Part shown: piece by piece, positions 51,301-62,513 of the stretch
How positions within the stretch are numbered: the first letter of the stretch is position 1
How the letters are laid out: every line of letters begins with the position of its first letter
Assembly: GCA_013076295.1 (NCBI GenBank)
Contig: RQOL01000466.1
Location: 2,356,001 to 2,420,000 of the forward strand
Direction of reading: 5' to 3'
DNA length: 64,000 nucleotides
DNA from: Sanderia malayensis
Taxonomy: Eukaryota; Cnidaria; Scyphozoa; Semaeostomeae; Pelagiidae
Made by a program: the position numbers and the translations under genes
Notes under the pieces: generated by a model
Told to the model about the DNA's origin: nothing
The model's database searches: none
The model's input: only the letters and a program-made list of their open reading frames with translations

Positions 51301-54300
51301 AATAAAAGCTAATAAGTCATCAAAATTAGGGGGAAATATCAGCATTGCTGAAACCAAGATAAAATGAATTAAAGTGTATAGAAAAATTGTCAGCGAAAAA
51401 ACCTCACTAATATTTCATGGTAGCCATTCATCTCATGAGCTATCACTTGATATAAAATCGGAGACATCCCATTTGCTCTCCTTGCTTTCACTTAACTAAG
51501 AATCATTTTCGCTAGCGCCTTTTTATGATTGGTTACAAACAGATTCGCTTGTCGGTCGATGCTTGTTGTTTATCTTGCTTTGCTTTCAAACCATTTCTCT
51601 TTCCCTTTGATTTTCGCCTTACTCCTGGTAGTCTTTTCTCTCTTGCTTTCTTACATTGTGTTTGCAGATCTGCAATGTCAAATTCCTCGCTCGCTTCTGA
51701 AACAGGCTCCTTTTTCTTTTGCTGCACATTTCTTACAGGAAAAAATTGACTCCCGCAAACAATACTGGTGGCTGTACTTTTGAATTTCTAATTTTCCAAC
51801 CCCAAATTCTTAAAATCTAGTTGATCGATCATAAAATTGCTGGAATAATACCATTTGTATGGTGGACGGAGTCTTGGTCCGGTGGAGGTAATAGCAATGA
51901 AGGCTTATGTTTAAGTTATATATATATATGCGAATCCTAGTTTCAACAAAGTCTTATACCAAAGTCTTATACCAGAATAGGCAGTTGAGCATATGAACTC
52001 TTTGACGTGGTCAATATTCTCTGGGGCTAGATTGTTTGTCAACCCAGGGGCCAAAAGTTGGTCTTTGTATTGTCAGCAAGGACTCTTCTGAGGACAAGAA
52101 GTTTACCGGGCAATAACGGAAGAGGAAAACATCTACAGGATTAGAAAAGCGTACACAGATTGAGAAGGACTGCAATCACGAGGAAGCAGACACAAGACTC
52201 ATACTTGAAATATAACTTGTGTTGGACAACGAAGAACAAGAAAGAGAACAACCACATCGGTATCCTTACAAACAACAAAAGCATCATTGTTTTTTTTCAA
52301 GTGCCAGGGCAGTGAGACTTTTGGCTCTTGGGTTGACAAGCAATCTAGCCCCAGAGGATATTGACCACGTCAAAGAGTTCATATGCTCAACTGCCTATTC
52401 TGGTATAAGGCTTTGGTATAAGACTTTGTTGAAACTAGGATTCGCATATATATATATAACTTAAACATAAGCCTTCATTGCTATTACCTCCACCGGACCA
52501 AGACTCCGTCCACCATACAAATGGTATTATTCCAGCAATTTTATGATCGATCAACTAGATTTTAAGAATTTGGGGTTGGAAAATTAGAAATTCAAAAGTA
52601 CAGCCACCAGTATTGTTTGCGGGAGTCAATTTTTTCCTGTAAGAAATGTGCAGCAAAAGAAAAAGGAGCCTGTTTCAGAAGCGAGCGAGGAATTTGACAT
52701 TGCAGATCTGCAAACACAATGTAAGAAAGCAAGAGAGAAAAGACTACCAGGAGTAAGGCGAAAATCAAAGGGAAAGAGAAATGGTTTGAAAGCAAAGCAA
52801 GATAAACAACAAGCATCGACCGACAAGCGAATCTGTTTGTAACCAATCATAAAAAGGCGCTAGCGAAAATGATTCTTAGTTAAGTGAAAGCAAGGAGAGC
52901 AAATGGGATGTCTCCGATTTTATATCAAGTGATAGCTCATGAGATGAATGGCTACCATGAAATATTAGTGAGGTTTTTTCGCTGACAATTTTTCTATACA
53001 CTTTAATTCATTTTATCTTGGTTTCAGCAATGCTGATATTTCCCCCTAATTTTGATGACTTATTAGCTTTTATTTGACAAGTTGATATCTAATTGAAGAG
53101 TAAATTGCTACAGAAAAGCATTTTTAATGAGTTCTTACTAGTGGAATACAATTTACAGTCATGTCTGCATAATTCTAACTCGTGTAGTTCGAACTTTACC
53201 TATTTCGAACGGAATTCTCCGTTCCTAAGGATCACTAAACAATTAATTCTTATAAAAGTAAACCTCTACAATTCGAATATGTTGTAATTCGAGCATTTTC
53301 ACGCTTCCCTAGGGTGTTCAACCTAAGCAGAGTTGACTCTACATAAAAAATTTCACCCCAAATCATTAAAAAATGAATTTTTCAAAAAATCGGGGGGTAA
53401 TGTCAGGAATTCAGACACCCTGCACATTGTGTAAACTCGGTTTTTAAAACATTTCTTTGGCTGAAATCAACTTGAAATGCTTTCCATCAATGAGATGGTA
53501 TATGTAGTTCAATATTTGTGCCAATGTTTTGGTAATATTGGAGAATTCAGGTAATTTCATTTCTTTTTTTACCCCCTGAATTGTAACATCTTCGACTGCC
53601 GACATCTCCTCAACTGTTTATGTTAAAGATAAAGTTCTTTAATATTTTTTGCATAACTCTTTATGCTCTTTCTAAATAGATATTCAGGTTTTCAGTATAA
53701 GATAGTTGATTTTTTTCTGACCGTGACCAATGGTGCAATACTTTGATGAGCGATGACGTGACCCCCGTCACTTTTTCGAAATGTCCCATCTCGGATTTCT
53801 GATTCTCTTTGTCTTGGCTTTCATGTGAAACATTAAAATTTAAGGTTACCCGGTTTGTTAGTTTGTAGGGGATAATTCCCTGTCTATATGCTCTTATCAA
53901 AAGATTTCGCACACCAAACAACTATCAAACAACTGATGTTTAATGAGAAACTGTACAAAGAAGATGGCAACTTGATCAAACCTTTAAATCTTTTAGAAGT
54001 CGGTAGATGTAGATCAAAGCTGCTTTTATGAGGCTTCCGAATGAAGAGGAAAAGTTATGAATATGCATGTTCTTATATGCGGGTTTTTACTCTCCTAGTC
54101 TTGGACTTAGGACGGGACAGAATGAATGGACATATTCCCATGTCCATTCATTCAATCAACTTATTAATAATTACTATGTATAATTACTTAATTTATTCTT
54201 GCAGGTTTCGTCTTTGAAAGAATCTGAAGGCGAGCGTTGTCAATCGTGGCTGAACCCAAACGAGGTTAGTTTGATTTCATTGTTCTTAAACGGCAAATCG

Positions 54301-54670
54301 AGAAACCAGCCGGGCTCCTCGCAATTTCCAACACTGCTAAAGTTGGGTTTTCAATACTGCTAAATTTGGGTTTTGGGCTCATTAACTTGTCCTAGTTGGT
54401 TAAATATTGGGAATAGGTCGTAGGTAATTGGTGGAAAAACCACTGATGTTTATGCAATTGGTTTCATAGGAAGTGTATGCACATGAAACGAACATGAGTT
54501 ACTTAAAATTGGCGTTGGAAAATTTACTGTGTAAAGACGACGAAAATTCACCAGAATCAAACAAAACTGCGATTGTAAAACTCACCACAAACAATCTTAT
54601 TGACTATTTGGTATCTGAAAATGTTTTAAATGCTCTTATAGACGAACTAGATTCGAAATTTGCATCATAA
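48356..54670 (+). CDS. HSPBAP1: HSPB1-associated protein 1-like JmjC protein
   Basis: JmjC-domain (2-oxoglutarate/iron oxygenase-like) protein related to human HSPBAP1, which binds HSP27; its substrate is unknown. Exons: 48356-48676 (PVIFQNMISEWPARHWTVKF, close to human FDWPARHW); about 48826-49185 (VDWANFGFHGRGGHDSTLWI; TPCHQDTYGFN gives the HxD iron ligands; YPTRIPYEESSIFS); about 49362-49462 (GDVLFVPKHWWHYVE, distal His); about 49648-49695; about 54205-54265; and a last exon, about 54470-54670, ending with LTTNNLIDYLVSENVLNALI, which matches the human C-terminus. An in-frame upstream ATG at 48182 exists but adds a hydrophobic leader absent from the human protein, so 48356 is preferred. The 4.5-kb intron 49696-54204 holds a 3.4-kb palindrome. 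Convergent with DPH7, 124 bases between stops. Confidence 0.92.
50491..53884. mobile_element. 3.39-kb near-perfect palindrome (foldback-like element), TA-flanked
   Basis: Arms 50491-52058 and 52317-53884 (1,568 bp each) are reverse complements with paired coordinates always summing to 104375, so no net indels; only a handful of substitutions were seen (for example near 50570 and 52010-52055). The 258-bp spacer is unique and encodes part of a peptide CNHEEADTRLILE (52171-52209), a phrase I associate with cnidarian transposon-like proteins. Termini read GACAGGGAATTATCCCC and its complement and are bordered by TA on both sides (50489-50490, 53885-53886). Each arm carries the same short open frames, including a 53-codon one starting MSAVEDVTIQG (50770-50931 and its mirror). 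No transposase domain was recognised. It lies in an HSPBAP1 intron. Confidence 0.9.
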
Positions 54671-54794
54671 TTCTTGAGTTTGTGATTTAATACCGCCCAG
54701 TAAATGTTAAAAATATTTTCTCACTGCACTATATAACGACAGGACTTGTATACACAGAGTGTCAAGGAATTATTTTCTCAGAAAATAAATTCAT

Positions 54795-55919
54795 TCATTG
54801 AATATCGTCATTTTCAACCCTCCAAACATTAAAATTATGATCATAAAAGCTACAAGTCGCAATAAGAGAATTTTCTAGTCTTTCTGTATCGGATATCCAT
54901 GATGGTATGCACCAATCTGCACCATAGGCAAGAGAATCATGTTCTTTATAGGCACTGAGTAAATGTTGAGGATTTTTAGTACTCGTGTCAAATATCTTAA
55001 AGCCATCATGCATGCATGCTGCAAGTAGTATATCAGCATTGTGTGGATGCCATTTCAAGCGCCAGACACCTCCACCTGCTTGGATAGAGCAAAGTGGCTT
55101 CGTTTTATAACGCGTGTCCCAGACGTTGATACATTCGTCGTAACTGCCACTTGCTATTATGAATTCCCTGTGTCTGTTACCCTGTATGCTGCATACACCC
55201 ATTGCATGAGACTTGTTGATGTGTGTTGGTCGCGCAAGAGCTCTTAAATCCCAGGTTTTCAACCGACAGTCATCACCACCGGAGTAAACGATGTCTGGTG
55301 AGAACTTGTCCTGTGTGACAATCCATGCATCGTAATCATGACCCGACCACTCTGTAACAATTTGAATTGCCTGCAAATCCATCAATGCCATTGTCCCTGT
55401 TGTAAAGCACGACACAACTTTTGATCCGTCGTCGTTTTCCTCATTTGCACTTACCCAGTCAACAGACATGCATATTCTCGACGAGTCGAGACGCACTGTG
55501 GCGCAGGGCTGTGGTAAAAGTGTCCTTGTGACGTCATCAAACTCGAACATGGATACACACCCAGTTGAACAACTTGCAACAAGAGCTCGGCCTGATCTCG
55601 ACCATTTCATGTCTAGTATTCCTTCTTTATCAAATCTTTGTATGCGCTTAATTTCCACGGAATTTTCCTTTCTATCGATAAAATACAAAGACAAGGAGCC
55701 TATTCTTGTGACCACGTGTGTCTTAGGCCCATCCAAATCATCGTTACCTGTGTCTGCATCATCAAAGTTTTGCTCTGTTTCCAGCCCATGTTTTGTTTGC
55801 TGCAGTTGATAGGTTCCAAGGGCAATGTAATCATAAACTGGATTCGACTCCACTGAATCTGCAGTAAATATCGTGTCATCGCTAAACTCTGTCACGTTTC
55901 TCAATGTTTTCGCCGCCAT
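54795..55919 (-). CDS. DPH7: Diphthine methyltransferase (WD-repeat DPH7)
   Basis: Acts in diphthamide synthesis on elongation factor 2, removing the methyl group from methylated diphthine before amidation. Single-exon 374-aa protein made of WD40 blades. Diagnostic stretches are VYSGGDDCRLKTWDLR, ASGSYDECINVWDTR, GGGVWRLKWHPHNADILL, HDSLAYGADW and the end IATCSFYDHNFNVW, in the same order as human WDR85/DPH7 (452 aa). The N-terminus is shorter than in human. Start MAAKTLRNVTEFSDD is the first ATG and no upstream exon is apparent. Absence of introns contrasts with its neighbours. Confidence 0.93.
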   Translation of the reverse strand: MAAKTLRNVTEFSDDTIFTADSVESNPVYDYIALGTYQLQQTKHGLETEQNFDDADTGNDDLDGPKTHVVTRIGSLSLYFIDRKENSVEIKRIQRFDKEGILDMKWSRSGRALVASCSTGCVSMFEFDDVTRTLLPQPCATVRLDSSRICMSVDWVSANEENDDGSKVVSCFTTGTMALMDLQAIQIVTEWSGHDYDAWIVTQDKFSPDIVYSGGDDCRLKTWDLRALARPTHINKSHAMGVCSIQGNRHREFIIASGSYDECINVWDTRYKTKPLCSIQAGGGVWRLKWHPHNADILLAACMHDGFKIFDTSTKNPQHLLSAYKEHDSLAYGADWCIPSWISDTERLENSLIATCSFYDHNFNVWRVENDDIQ

Positions 55920-57097
55920 GTTGTTTTGTTATCTTTTTACAAATTATTTCGCAAATTTTTGTGACGTCATGTCTTCATTGTTTGGAGCGGAGGCAGTTGG
56001 TTGCATGTTGTCGGAAACTTCTTGTCCTGCTTCGACAGATATGGTGAAATATGCAGCCGGATTTCCTATCGCTTTCTGCAGCTATCACATTAGCTTATCC
56101 CTATTAGAACATTATCCCAATCAATGATCCCAATCTTCCAATGCAACATGGAGCTTAATGGATGGAAACATCCTCGCCCGTTCTTTGCTTGCCATGTCTT
56201 GCACAACTCTTCATTTTGTGTTTGCACATCTGATAGCCTTAACGTGTCACCTTCAAATCAAATATTTGCTTTCTATTCCACCTGCTAATTAGTGTAAAAA
56301 TGGCAAGCCGTGGGTGCATGTTTAAACAAAAGCAAAGTGTATTTGCATTGTATTAGCTCTGTATAAGCCTGTAGAAGCCTTACGTTTTTCGTGCAAGCTG
56401 GTAATTGTCAACCACTTGTCCAGCTCCTTGATATAAGTATTTAATTGTGAATTATCTAATATTTTTTGTTTATATTAAGGCGTATTTTATGAATTGTGTA
56501 TGCTAACATGGTTGGGTGGCTTTGGAGTCACATATAATGACGACCAGGCACGCGCATGCTCAGTAAACTAACCCGAAGCGTCCTTTTTTTCTTCAGAACC
56601 CAGAAGCTCCTTTCCCCGCGCCCCCTTCCAATTTCGCGACGCCTCAGATGGTCAACAGACGTTTCTTGTTATTTTCCTTTTTATCATTCATTACATCACC
56701 GCCATGGCAAGTTTACGCATCTACTTGAATATGCTTTTCGAGAAAGGACGTTGACTTGATCGTAAATAGTTGCTTACGATTTTATTACAGTGTATTGTAT
56801 TATCATTTCAAGATGGACACCTTACGTTGATTTGGTTTAGCTAATATTCAAGGAACGTTTAATTGGAACAAGTGGATTGGTTTTTAGTAAGACTTGAAAT
56901 TTCAAAAGGTTTGATAAAATGTAACTACAGTGTTTAAAGTTAAACAGACACCTTTGATGTTGGCTAATTTTCGATCGATATGAGTAAAAGAAATTCTACT
57001 ATCCCCAAGAAATAAGGAGGATTAAAGACGCTCAGGGAAATTCTATGGACAATTGTAATCGAATAGCTTGTTTTCTTGTTGATTATAACGGTGAAAC
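55920..57097. other. Intergenic between DPH7 and GPCR gene (divergent)
   Basis: Presumed promoters of both genes. Short open frames here have no domain, and I see no exon with conserved features. Confidence 0.4.
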
Positions 57098-58171
57098 ATG
57101 CAAACCAGCACTTGCAACAATACGAGTGTCTTTCTTCAAGCTGCCTGTCTTTCTACAATGCAGCAACAGACATTGTTGAATACTACGGCACTACCGAAGC
57201 CACCTAGAGAAGTCAATTTCGAATTATGGCAAGCGACAATTCTAATAATCAACTGTATTACTGCAATTAGCCTAAACGTCGTTATTTTCTACCTGTTCAA
57301 GCGCCATCCTTCACTTCAAACGGCCTTCAATGCAACCATACTAAACGCTTGCTTTGCTGACATATTGGTGTCGATAAACATGCTTCTATCGACCGCAGGT
57401 GCTTTTTTTTCGCCGCAGAAGTTTGCGAGCAGCAAATCAAATGCACTGTGCCACATTACTGGGTTCATCAACCTGTTGTGCTTTGTGGCATCGGTCATGT
57501 CGCTAGCTGCTGTCAGCATAAATCGATACTTTCTCATATGCAAAAGACACATCTATTCTAATGCGTTCACTAGACTTGGCACTTCTTTGTACATTGCCTT
57601 CGTGTGGGTTTTCTCCGTGTTGCTGTCATTTCCACCCCTAGTTGGGTGGAGTCGATTTACGTTCGATGAGGGGAAATTAATTTGCTTTGCTGATTGGAAA
57701 TCAAGTGTGTCATACATGGTGTTTATGATTGCGATGTGTTTTGGTGGACCAATTGCTGCAACTCTACTTTCACTATTTTTCATATTAAGAATGAAAAGAA
57801 AGGTTAGCAACAATGTTATTGAGTTGAACGGTGATTGGGAAGATAGCAACGACAGAGAGAGGAATAGATTGAACCAACAAAGGATGAAGAACGATAGAGA
57901 AGAACGTAAAATAACATTATCGATAGTAGCAGTTGTTGCTGTGTTTTTCTTAGCATGGGGACCATTTGTTGTGGTTATGTTCGTAGAAGTCATTGGACAG
58001 TACCCCATACCTGCCTGGGTTGACTTTGCTTCGTTGTATTTTGGATGCTTAAACAGTACCGCCAACCCGATCATCTATTTAACATTAAACGGCAATTTCA
58101 GAATAAAGCTAAAGAAACTGATTTTTAAAAATACATTGGAAGAAACGTCAGCGTCCGTGTTTTTTCATTGA
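57098..58171 (+). CDS. Rhodopsin-class GPCR (copy A), intronless
   Basis: 357-aa seven-helix receptor. The N-terminus has N-glycosylation sequons (NNTS, NTTA). TM1 is about residues 45-68; TM2 is FNATILNACFADILVSINML; TM3 starts at Cys in LCHITGFINLLCF and ends with SINRYF, so the usual D/ERY is NRY. The ECL2 Cys is in KLICFADW for the disulfide. TM5 contains FGGPIAATLLSLFFIL; TM6 contains FFLAWGPF (CWxP replaced by AWGP); TM7 ends STANPIIY. The helix-8 region is NGNFRIKLKK. At the opsin retinal-Lys position there is Cys, so it is not a light-sensing opsin of the usual kind. Ligand unknown. It shares a nearly identical core with copy B at 59807-60763 on the other strand. Confidence 0.92.
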   Translation: MQTSTCNNTSVFLQAACLSTMQQQTLLNTTALPKPPREVNFELWQATILIINCITAISLNVVIFYLFKRHPSLQTAFNATILNACFADILVSINMLLSTAGAFFSPQKFASSKSNALCHITGFINLLCFVASVMSLAAVSINRYFLICKRHIYSNAFTRLGTSLYIAFVWVFSVLLSFPPLVGWSRFTFDEGKLICFADWKSSVSYMVFMIAMCFGGPIAATLLSLFFILRMKRKVSNNVIELNGDWEDSNDRERNRLNQQRMKNDREERKITLSIVAVVAVFFLAWGPFVVVMFVEVIGQYPIPAWVDFASLYFGCLNSTANPIIYLTLNGNFRIKLKKLIFKNTLEETSASVFFH

Positions 58172-59806
58172 TGATTTCAACGATTGGTGATGTGATTTTC
58201 GCCAACGCCATACTTCAACTTTGCCGCTTTATGCGTTTTGTTAAAGTAAATAAAATAAGCTATGTTATAAGTGGACAAAACGTGAAGATGGGGAGGGATT
58301 GATTTTTAAGTACATTAATACATTAAAAGCCTGCGTTTAAAAACCCAGGGATTTAAGAACTTTCTGATAGATGTTTGATTTTTACAGGTTCTTGCAGTAC
58401 AGGTGGAATTTAGCTATTTAATCAAAAAATGCTGTTTTACCGAAATCTGTTGTATCAGTATTTCCATGTTGACAGTTTATATACAGTTTTGTAACAATGA
58501 TCAATTAATATCGTAAGACATTTGCAACATGGGTACATTGATAGATATTTATAATGAAGCACAGACCAGATTTTTCACTCTTTTCTGATAATCAACTAAA
58601 CTGTCTTCGTTTTGGAAATTAAAGGTATACGAAAGATATAAAAGCGTGCATATGACAAATCTATAAATAGATCATCTATAGATTCAAGCATCTGATGCTT
58701 GAATCTATCCAATCAAATGTGTTTGTACGATGGTAGAATACTGTGCGTGTGATCAGAAATTGTTCGTGTGACCATTTTCTGGAGCGAGCAGCACACGTTT
58801 TGCTTTTGCGTGTGCAAAAGAAGCACAATGCACGTTTAGTTGAATTTCGTTTAATTTTTAGCACGAATAAACTTAGCTCTTTCGTATAACTTTAAATTAA
58901 GAAACTGCTTAGCATAAGCTGTTAATGATTATTCAGTTTGCGTGCAGCGCCTCAAGCTCTTCAGAAGAGAAGAGCAGAGTCTGTGAAACAATTAACAAAC
59001 AACCGTACAGCTGTGCTAGCAAGAAAGCTGCCTCTCTTTCAGACAGAATGGCACCGAGCCGAGTCTAAGGCATCCGTTTTTCAATAAAGCGCAGTGCAGT
59101 GGCCTACATTCACTTCTACCTTTGGTGTCATTGAAGTAAAAGACTTCTTGCTCATATTATCCCAAGGAAACCTCTCTGCAAAGTTTTGAGAATGCTTTGT
59201 ATTTTATGTTTAGTCACTATCCAGAGAAACATCTTGGGATTATTATTTAGTTAACAGAAAACGATATTCCAAAGAGCAGCTTTCCTTTTCACAGCTATGT
59301 TCGCATTTTGTTAAAAAACAGCATAGAAAATGATAAAATGTCCGCGCCGCGCCAGGTTTTCCGCGCGGCGCAACGATGATTGGATCAATGAAATTTGCAT
59401 TTGACCATCCACTTGGCAGAAAGTTGCCAGATGGATTTGAGAAGCTGCTAAACAACAAACAAACACAAGATAAAGAGTATTAAAATTTTTGAATGCTATT
59501 GCAATTGAAAATGATCAGTTTTAAATTACTATTCTTCTTTTCATTAAATCCCAGGGGCCAAAAATATGAAACTCCCTTCCTGATGAAACAGTTTAATTTT
59601 GGTTTCAAGCGAATGTTCTTTTTGTAACAAACGATTGAAGTAATGCAATTTCTTGGTTGCTTCATGTCAGTATTAATTAGTCCAGCACTATTGTCAAAAC
59701 TACATTAAATAATTCCTTATAACTTATTATAACTTATTATAACTTAATATAACTTATTACTATTGCTATTATTGCCACAGTTTTATGCCTTCGTATGCAT
59801 CAATAA
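58172..59806. other. Spacer between inverted GPCR genes
   Basis: No coding exon supported. Contains a perfect short hairpin at 58678-58708 (14-bp arms ATAGATTCAAGCAT, 3-base loop) and a TATAACTTAT tandem tract at about 59719-59760. Confidence 0.6.
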
Positions 59807-60763
59807 TCATTCTTTTGCTTTATGGATGACTTTCACCTGTTCTGAAGTGGGTTCTTTGAGAATCATTTGCACCAGACTTCTTCTGAAATTGCCGTTTAGT
59901 GTTAAATAGAGGATCGGATTGGCGGTACTGTTTAAGCATCCAAAATACAATGAAGCAAAGTCAACCCAGGCAGGTATGGGGTACTGTCCAATGACTTCTA
60001 CAAACATTACCACAACAAATGGTCCCCATGCTAAGAAAAACACAGCAACAACTGCTACTATTGATAATGTTATTTTACGTTCTTCTTTTTCGTTCTTCAT
60101 CCTTTGCCGGTTCAATCTTATTCTTTCTCTGTCGTTGCTATCTTCCCAGTCACCGTTCAACTCAATAACATTGTTGCTAACCTTTCTTTTCATTCTTAAT
60201 ATGAAGAATAATGAAAGTAGAGTTGCAGCAATTGGTCCACCAAAACATATCGCAATCATAAACACCATGTATGACACACTTGACTTCCAATCAGCAAAGC
60301 AAATTAATTTCCCCTCATCGAACGTAAATCGACTCCACCCAACTAGGGGTGGAAATGACAGCAACACGGAGAAAACCCACACGAAGGCAATGTACAAAGA
60401 AGTGCCGAGTCTAGTGAACGCATTAGAATAGATGTGTCTTTTGCATATGAGAAAGTATCGATTTATGCTGACAGCAGCTAGCGACATGACCGATGCCACA
60501 AAGCACAACAGGTTGATGAACCCAGTGATGGTACATAATTCTGGGGTATCCATTTTTTCTTTTGTCGTCTGTGATATGAGCAATGCTTTTCTTAAAATCA
60601 GATTCACTGATATTAGGATATCAGCCAAAGAAGCGTTCAGTATTGTTGCATTAAAAGATGTGCGAAGACGTCTCCTGCGATAAACAATGAAGAACATTAA
60701 CGAGTTCAACACCAATGCAACTACAGAGTTGCCTATGACACAAATTGATTGTACGGTCTCCAT
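59807..60763 (-). CDS. Rhodopsin-class GPCR (copy B), intronless
   Basis: 318-aa receptor with a short N-terminus (METVQSICVIGNSVVALVLN) leading directly into TM1. TM2 carries FNATILNASLADILISVNL. From TITGFINLLCF through NPILYLTLNGNFR it equals copy A except for about five residues (for example AICF for AMCF, NRQRMKNEKEE for NQQRMKNDREE), with the same NRY, AWGPF and NPxxY features. The C-tail (SLVQMILKEPTSEQVKVIHK) is unrelated to copy A. The genes converge tail to tail. Ligand unknown. Confidence 0.92.
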   Translation of the reverse strand: METVQSICVIGNSVVALVLNSLMFFIVYRRRRLRTSFNATILNASLADILISVNLILRKALLISQTTKEKMDTPELCTITGFINLLCFVASVMSLAAVSINRYFLICKRHIYSNAFTRLGTSLYIAFVWVFSVLLSFPPLVGWSRFTFDEGKLICFADWKSSVSYMVFMIAICFGGPIAATLLSLFFILRMKRKVSNNVIELNGDWEDSNDRERIRLNRQRMKNEKEERKITLSIVAVVAVFFLAWGPFVVVMFVEVIGQYPIPAWVDFASLYFGCLNSTANPILYLTLNGNFRRSLVQMILKEPTSEQVKVIHKAKE

Positions 60764-62048
60764 TTTTATCAGCAGTGTGAATGTTTGAGTGGATATTTGG
60801 GCGGTGTGTTCTGCTCCTGATATGCAATGGGCAAACGGTGATCCGTTGGATGCTATTTATGTATTCTGAAAGCGTCTAAATTATTGATTATTTGTGCGTG
60901 AAGTTGCGTGCCAATGAACAAAATTTTGGTTCCACTTGACCAGCCTACACTCAGTAGTGTGGTAGTCTTCAATTATTTATCAAGTGTTCAGGCGAACGGT
61001 GTTAGTCAGTTATCTAAACTACCGATCAATGTATTTTCGTGTTTCAACGCTTCTTCAATATCGTTGCCAAAGCTTTGCTTCTTTGGGGATAAGTTGTTGG
61101 TCGTGGATTAGGTTTGTGGCAGGTGAACTTGTTTTTATTGCAAAGTCACGCACTTACGGCATGTTGGCAAGAAGGTGACTTCATTAGCTTCCGTCTGGTA
61201 CATAAAATTGTTTTGATATAGGTGTCGCGAAGTGCATCATTGGCAGATTTATAAACACGGCAGAACATCTCTGATTAATTGCCAGTATCCAGAGTGATAT
61301 CCTCTGTCGAATAAGTAAACATGAATTATTAAATCAACACAGTGTTTCAATGCAGATGTTTCTTAGTTCTCTGCACTCTGTAGCTCTGAATAAATCCCCA
61401 ATTCCGACTGTCTTGCTGCCCAAACTCAAATGCGATTAGATTTCGAAGACCAAAACAAGTACTAGCGAAGATAGAGAGCAAATTGTAATCAGCATTTGGA
61501 GTGCACAACACAACGGAAGCTGACTGACTGACACGCGCCTCCGGGGTTTTGTCCCTCCCGTCTCATCTTAAATGGACTACTCGCGGAAAACTGACAATGC
61601 AAATGTTTGCAATGTGAACGACTTATAATTTCAATCAATTTCAAGCAATCCTGGAGATATATTTCAAAGAATTTCCCCCTGTTTTACGTCAATAATCCTA
61701 ATAAATAATCATAAATTTGCTAATATATGCGGTTCTACACAATATAGATTTTATCGGAATATAAAGCAATGCCTAAATGATTTTACCTTGATTCTCGCGT
61801 ATCAAAAACCATACCCCTTACTTTTTGTTTATGCAATGTTTAATTACCAATGACTGATCACTGATTATTGTATCTTGCATCTCTCTAATAATCCAACAGC
61901 ATACCTTCTAAAAAGCACGAATAAAACTGTAAGCCAAACATCGCTAACCATATATGTTAATAGTGTTTAATACTATTTTGGCATGGCCAACTAGTAACTG
62001 TTGTCATGATGCTTTTTATTCACTAGGTACAAAACATATATCGTCATA
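60764..62048. other. Intergenic, upstream of GPCR copy B
   Basis: Likely holds the copy B promoter just above 60763. No other coding or RNA feature recognised. Confidence 0.4.
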
Positions 62049-62513
62049 CCGTAAATCCTCGAATAAGCCCCCACGTTCTAATAAGCGCCCCCCTCGATTA
62101 AGCCCCCACCTAAAAAATCATTTTTGCAAATAAGCCACCCCCTCGAATAAGCCCCCATGGGGTCTTATTCGAGGGAAGCATAAGTGCAGAATAATATCTT
62201 AATTCGAGAAAACCCCCACAGGACAATAGCTGTACAGTATCACTTCCTTTGACTCAGACAAAAAGCAAAAAGAAACGCGATTTTCGTGATGATTAACAAA
62301 TTATAATGTTTGTTAGATCTTCACACAGCACTTTGTGAAAAACGTTTAGCTGATTGAGAAAACTATGTCGTCTTTTTTCTGTCAACCTTTGAGGAAAAAG
62401 CAAAACTTTGAAATAAGCCCCCCCCCCTCGAATAAGCCCTCCACTCGAATAAGCCCCCACCCAAAAATTCATTTTTGCAAATAAGCCCCGGGGGCTTATT
62501 CGAGGAATTACGG
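62049..62513. mobile_element. 465-bp TA-flanked inverted-repeat element (MITE)
   Basis: Begins CCGTAAATCCTCGAATAAGC and ends with GCTTATTCGAGGAATTACGG, imperfect complements of about 26 bp, with TA on each side (62047-62048, 62514-62515). The CTCGAATAAGCCCCC motif recurs internally in both orientations (around 62141-62175 and 62417-62452), so it may be two or more copies nested or stacked. No transposase. Confidence 0.75.

Noticed and set aside
51525..52850. Open frames starting MVTNRFACRS and MIGYKQIRLS, present twice in opposite orientation
   Set aside because: They are mirror copies in the palindrome arms, overlap in different frames and show no domain; treated as part of the repeat.
57098..58171. 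Calling the receptors opsins
   Set aside because: The lysine that binds retinal is Cys at the matching TM7 position, in both genes.
59919..60431. 170-codon open frame antisense to GPCR copy B (and its 173-codon mirror in copy A, 57553-58074)
   Set aside because: Antisense frames over the conserved receptor core; similarity of the two follows from the receptor genes being near copies.
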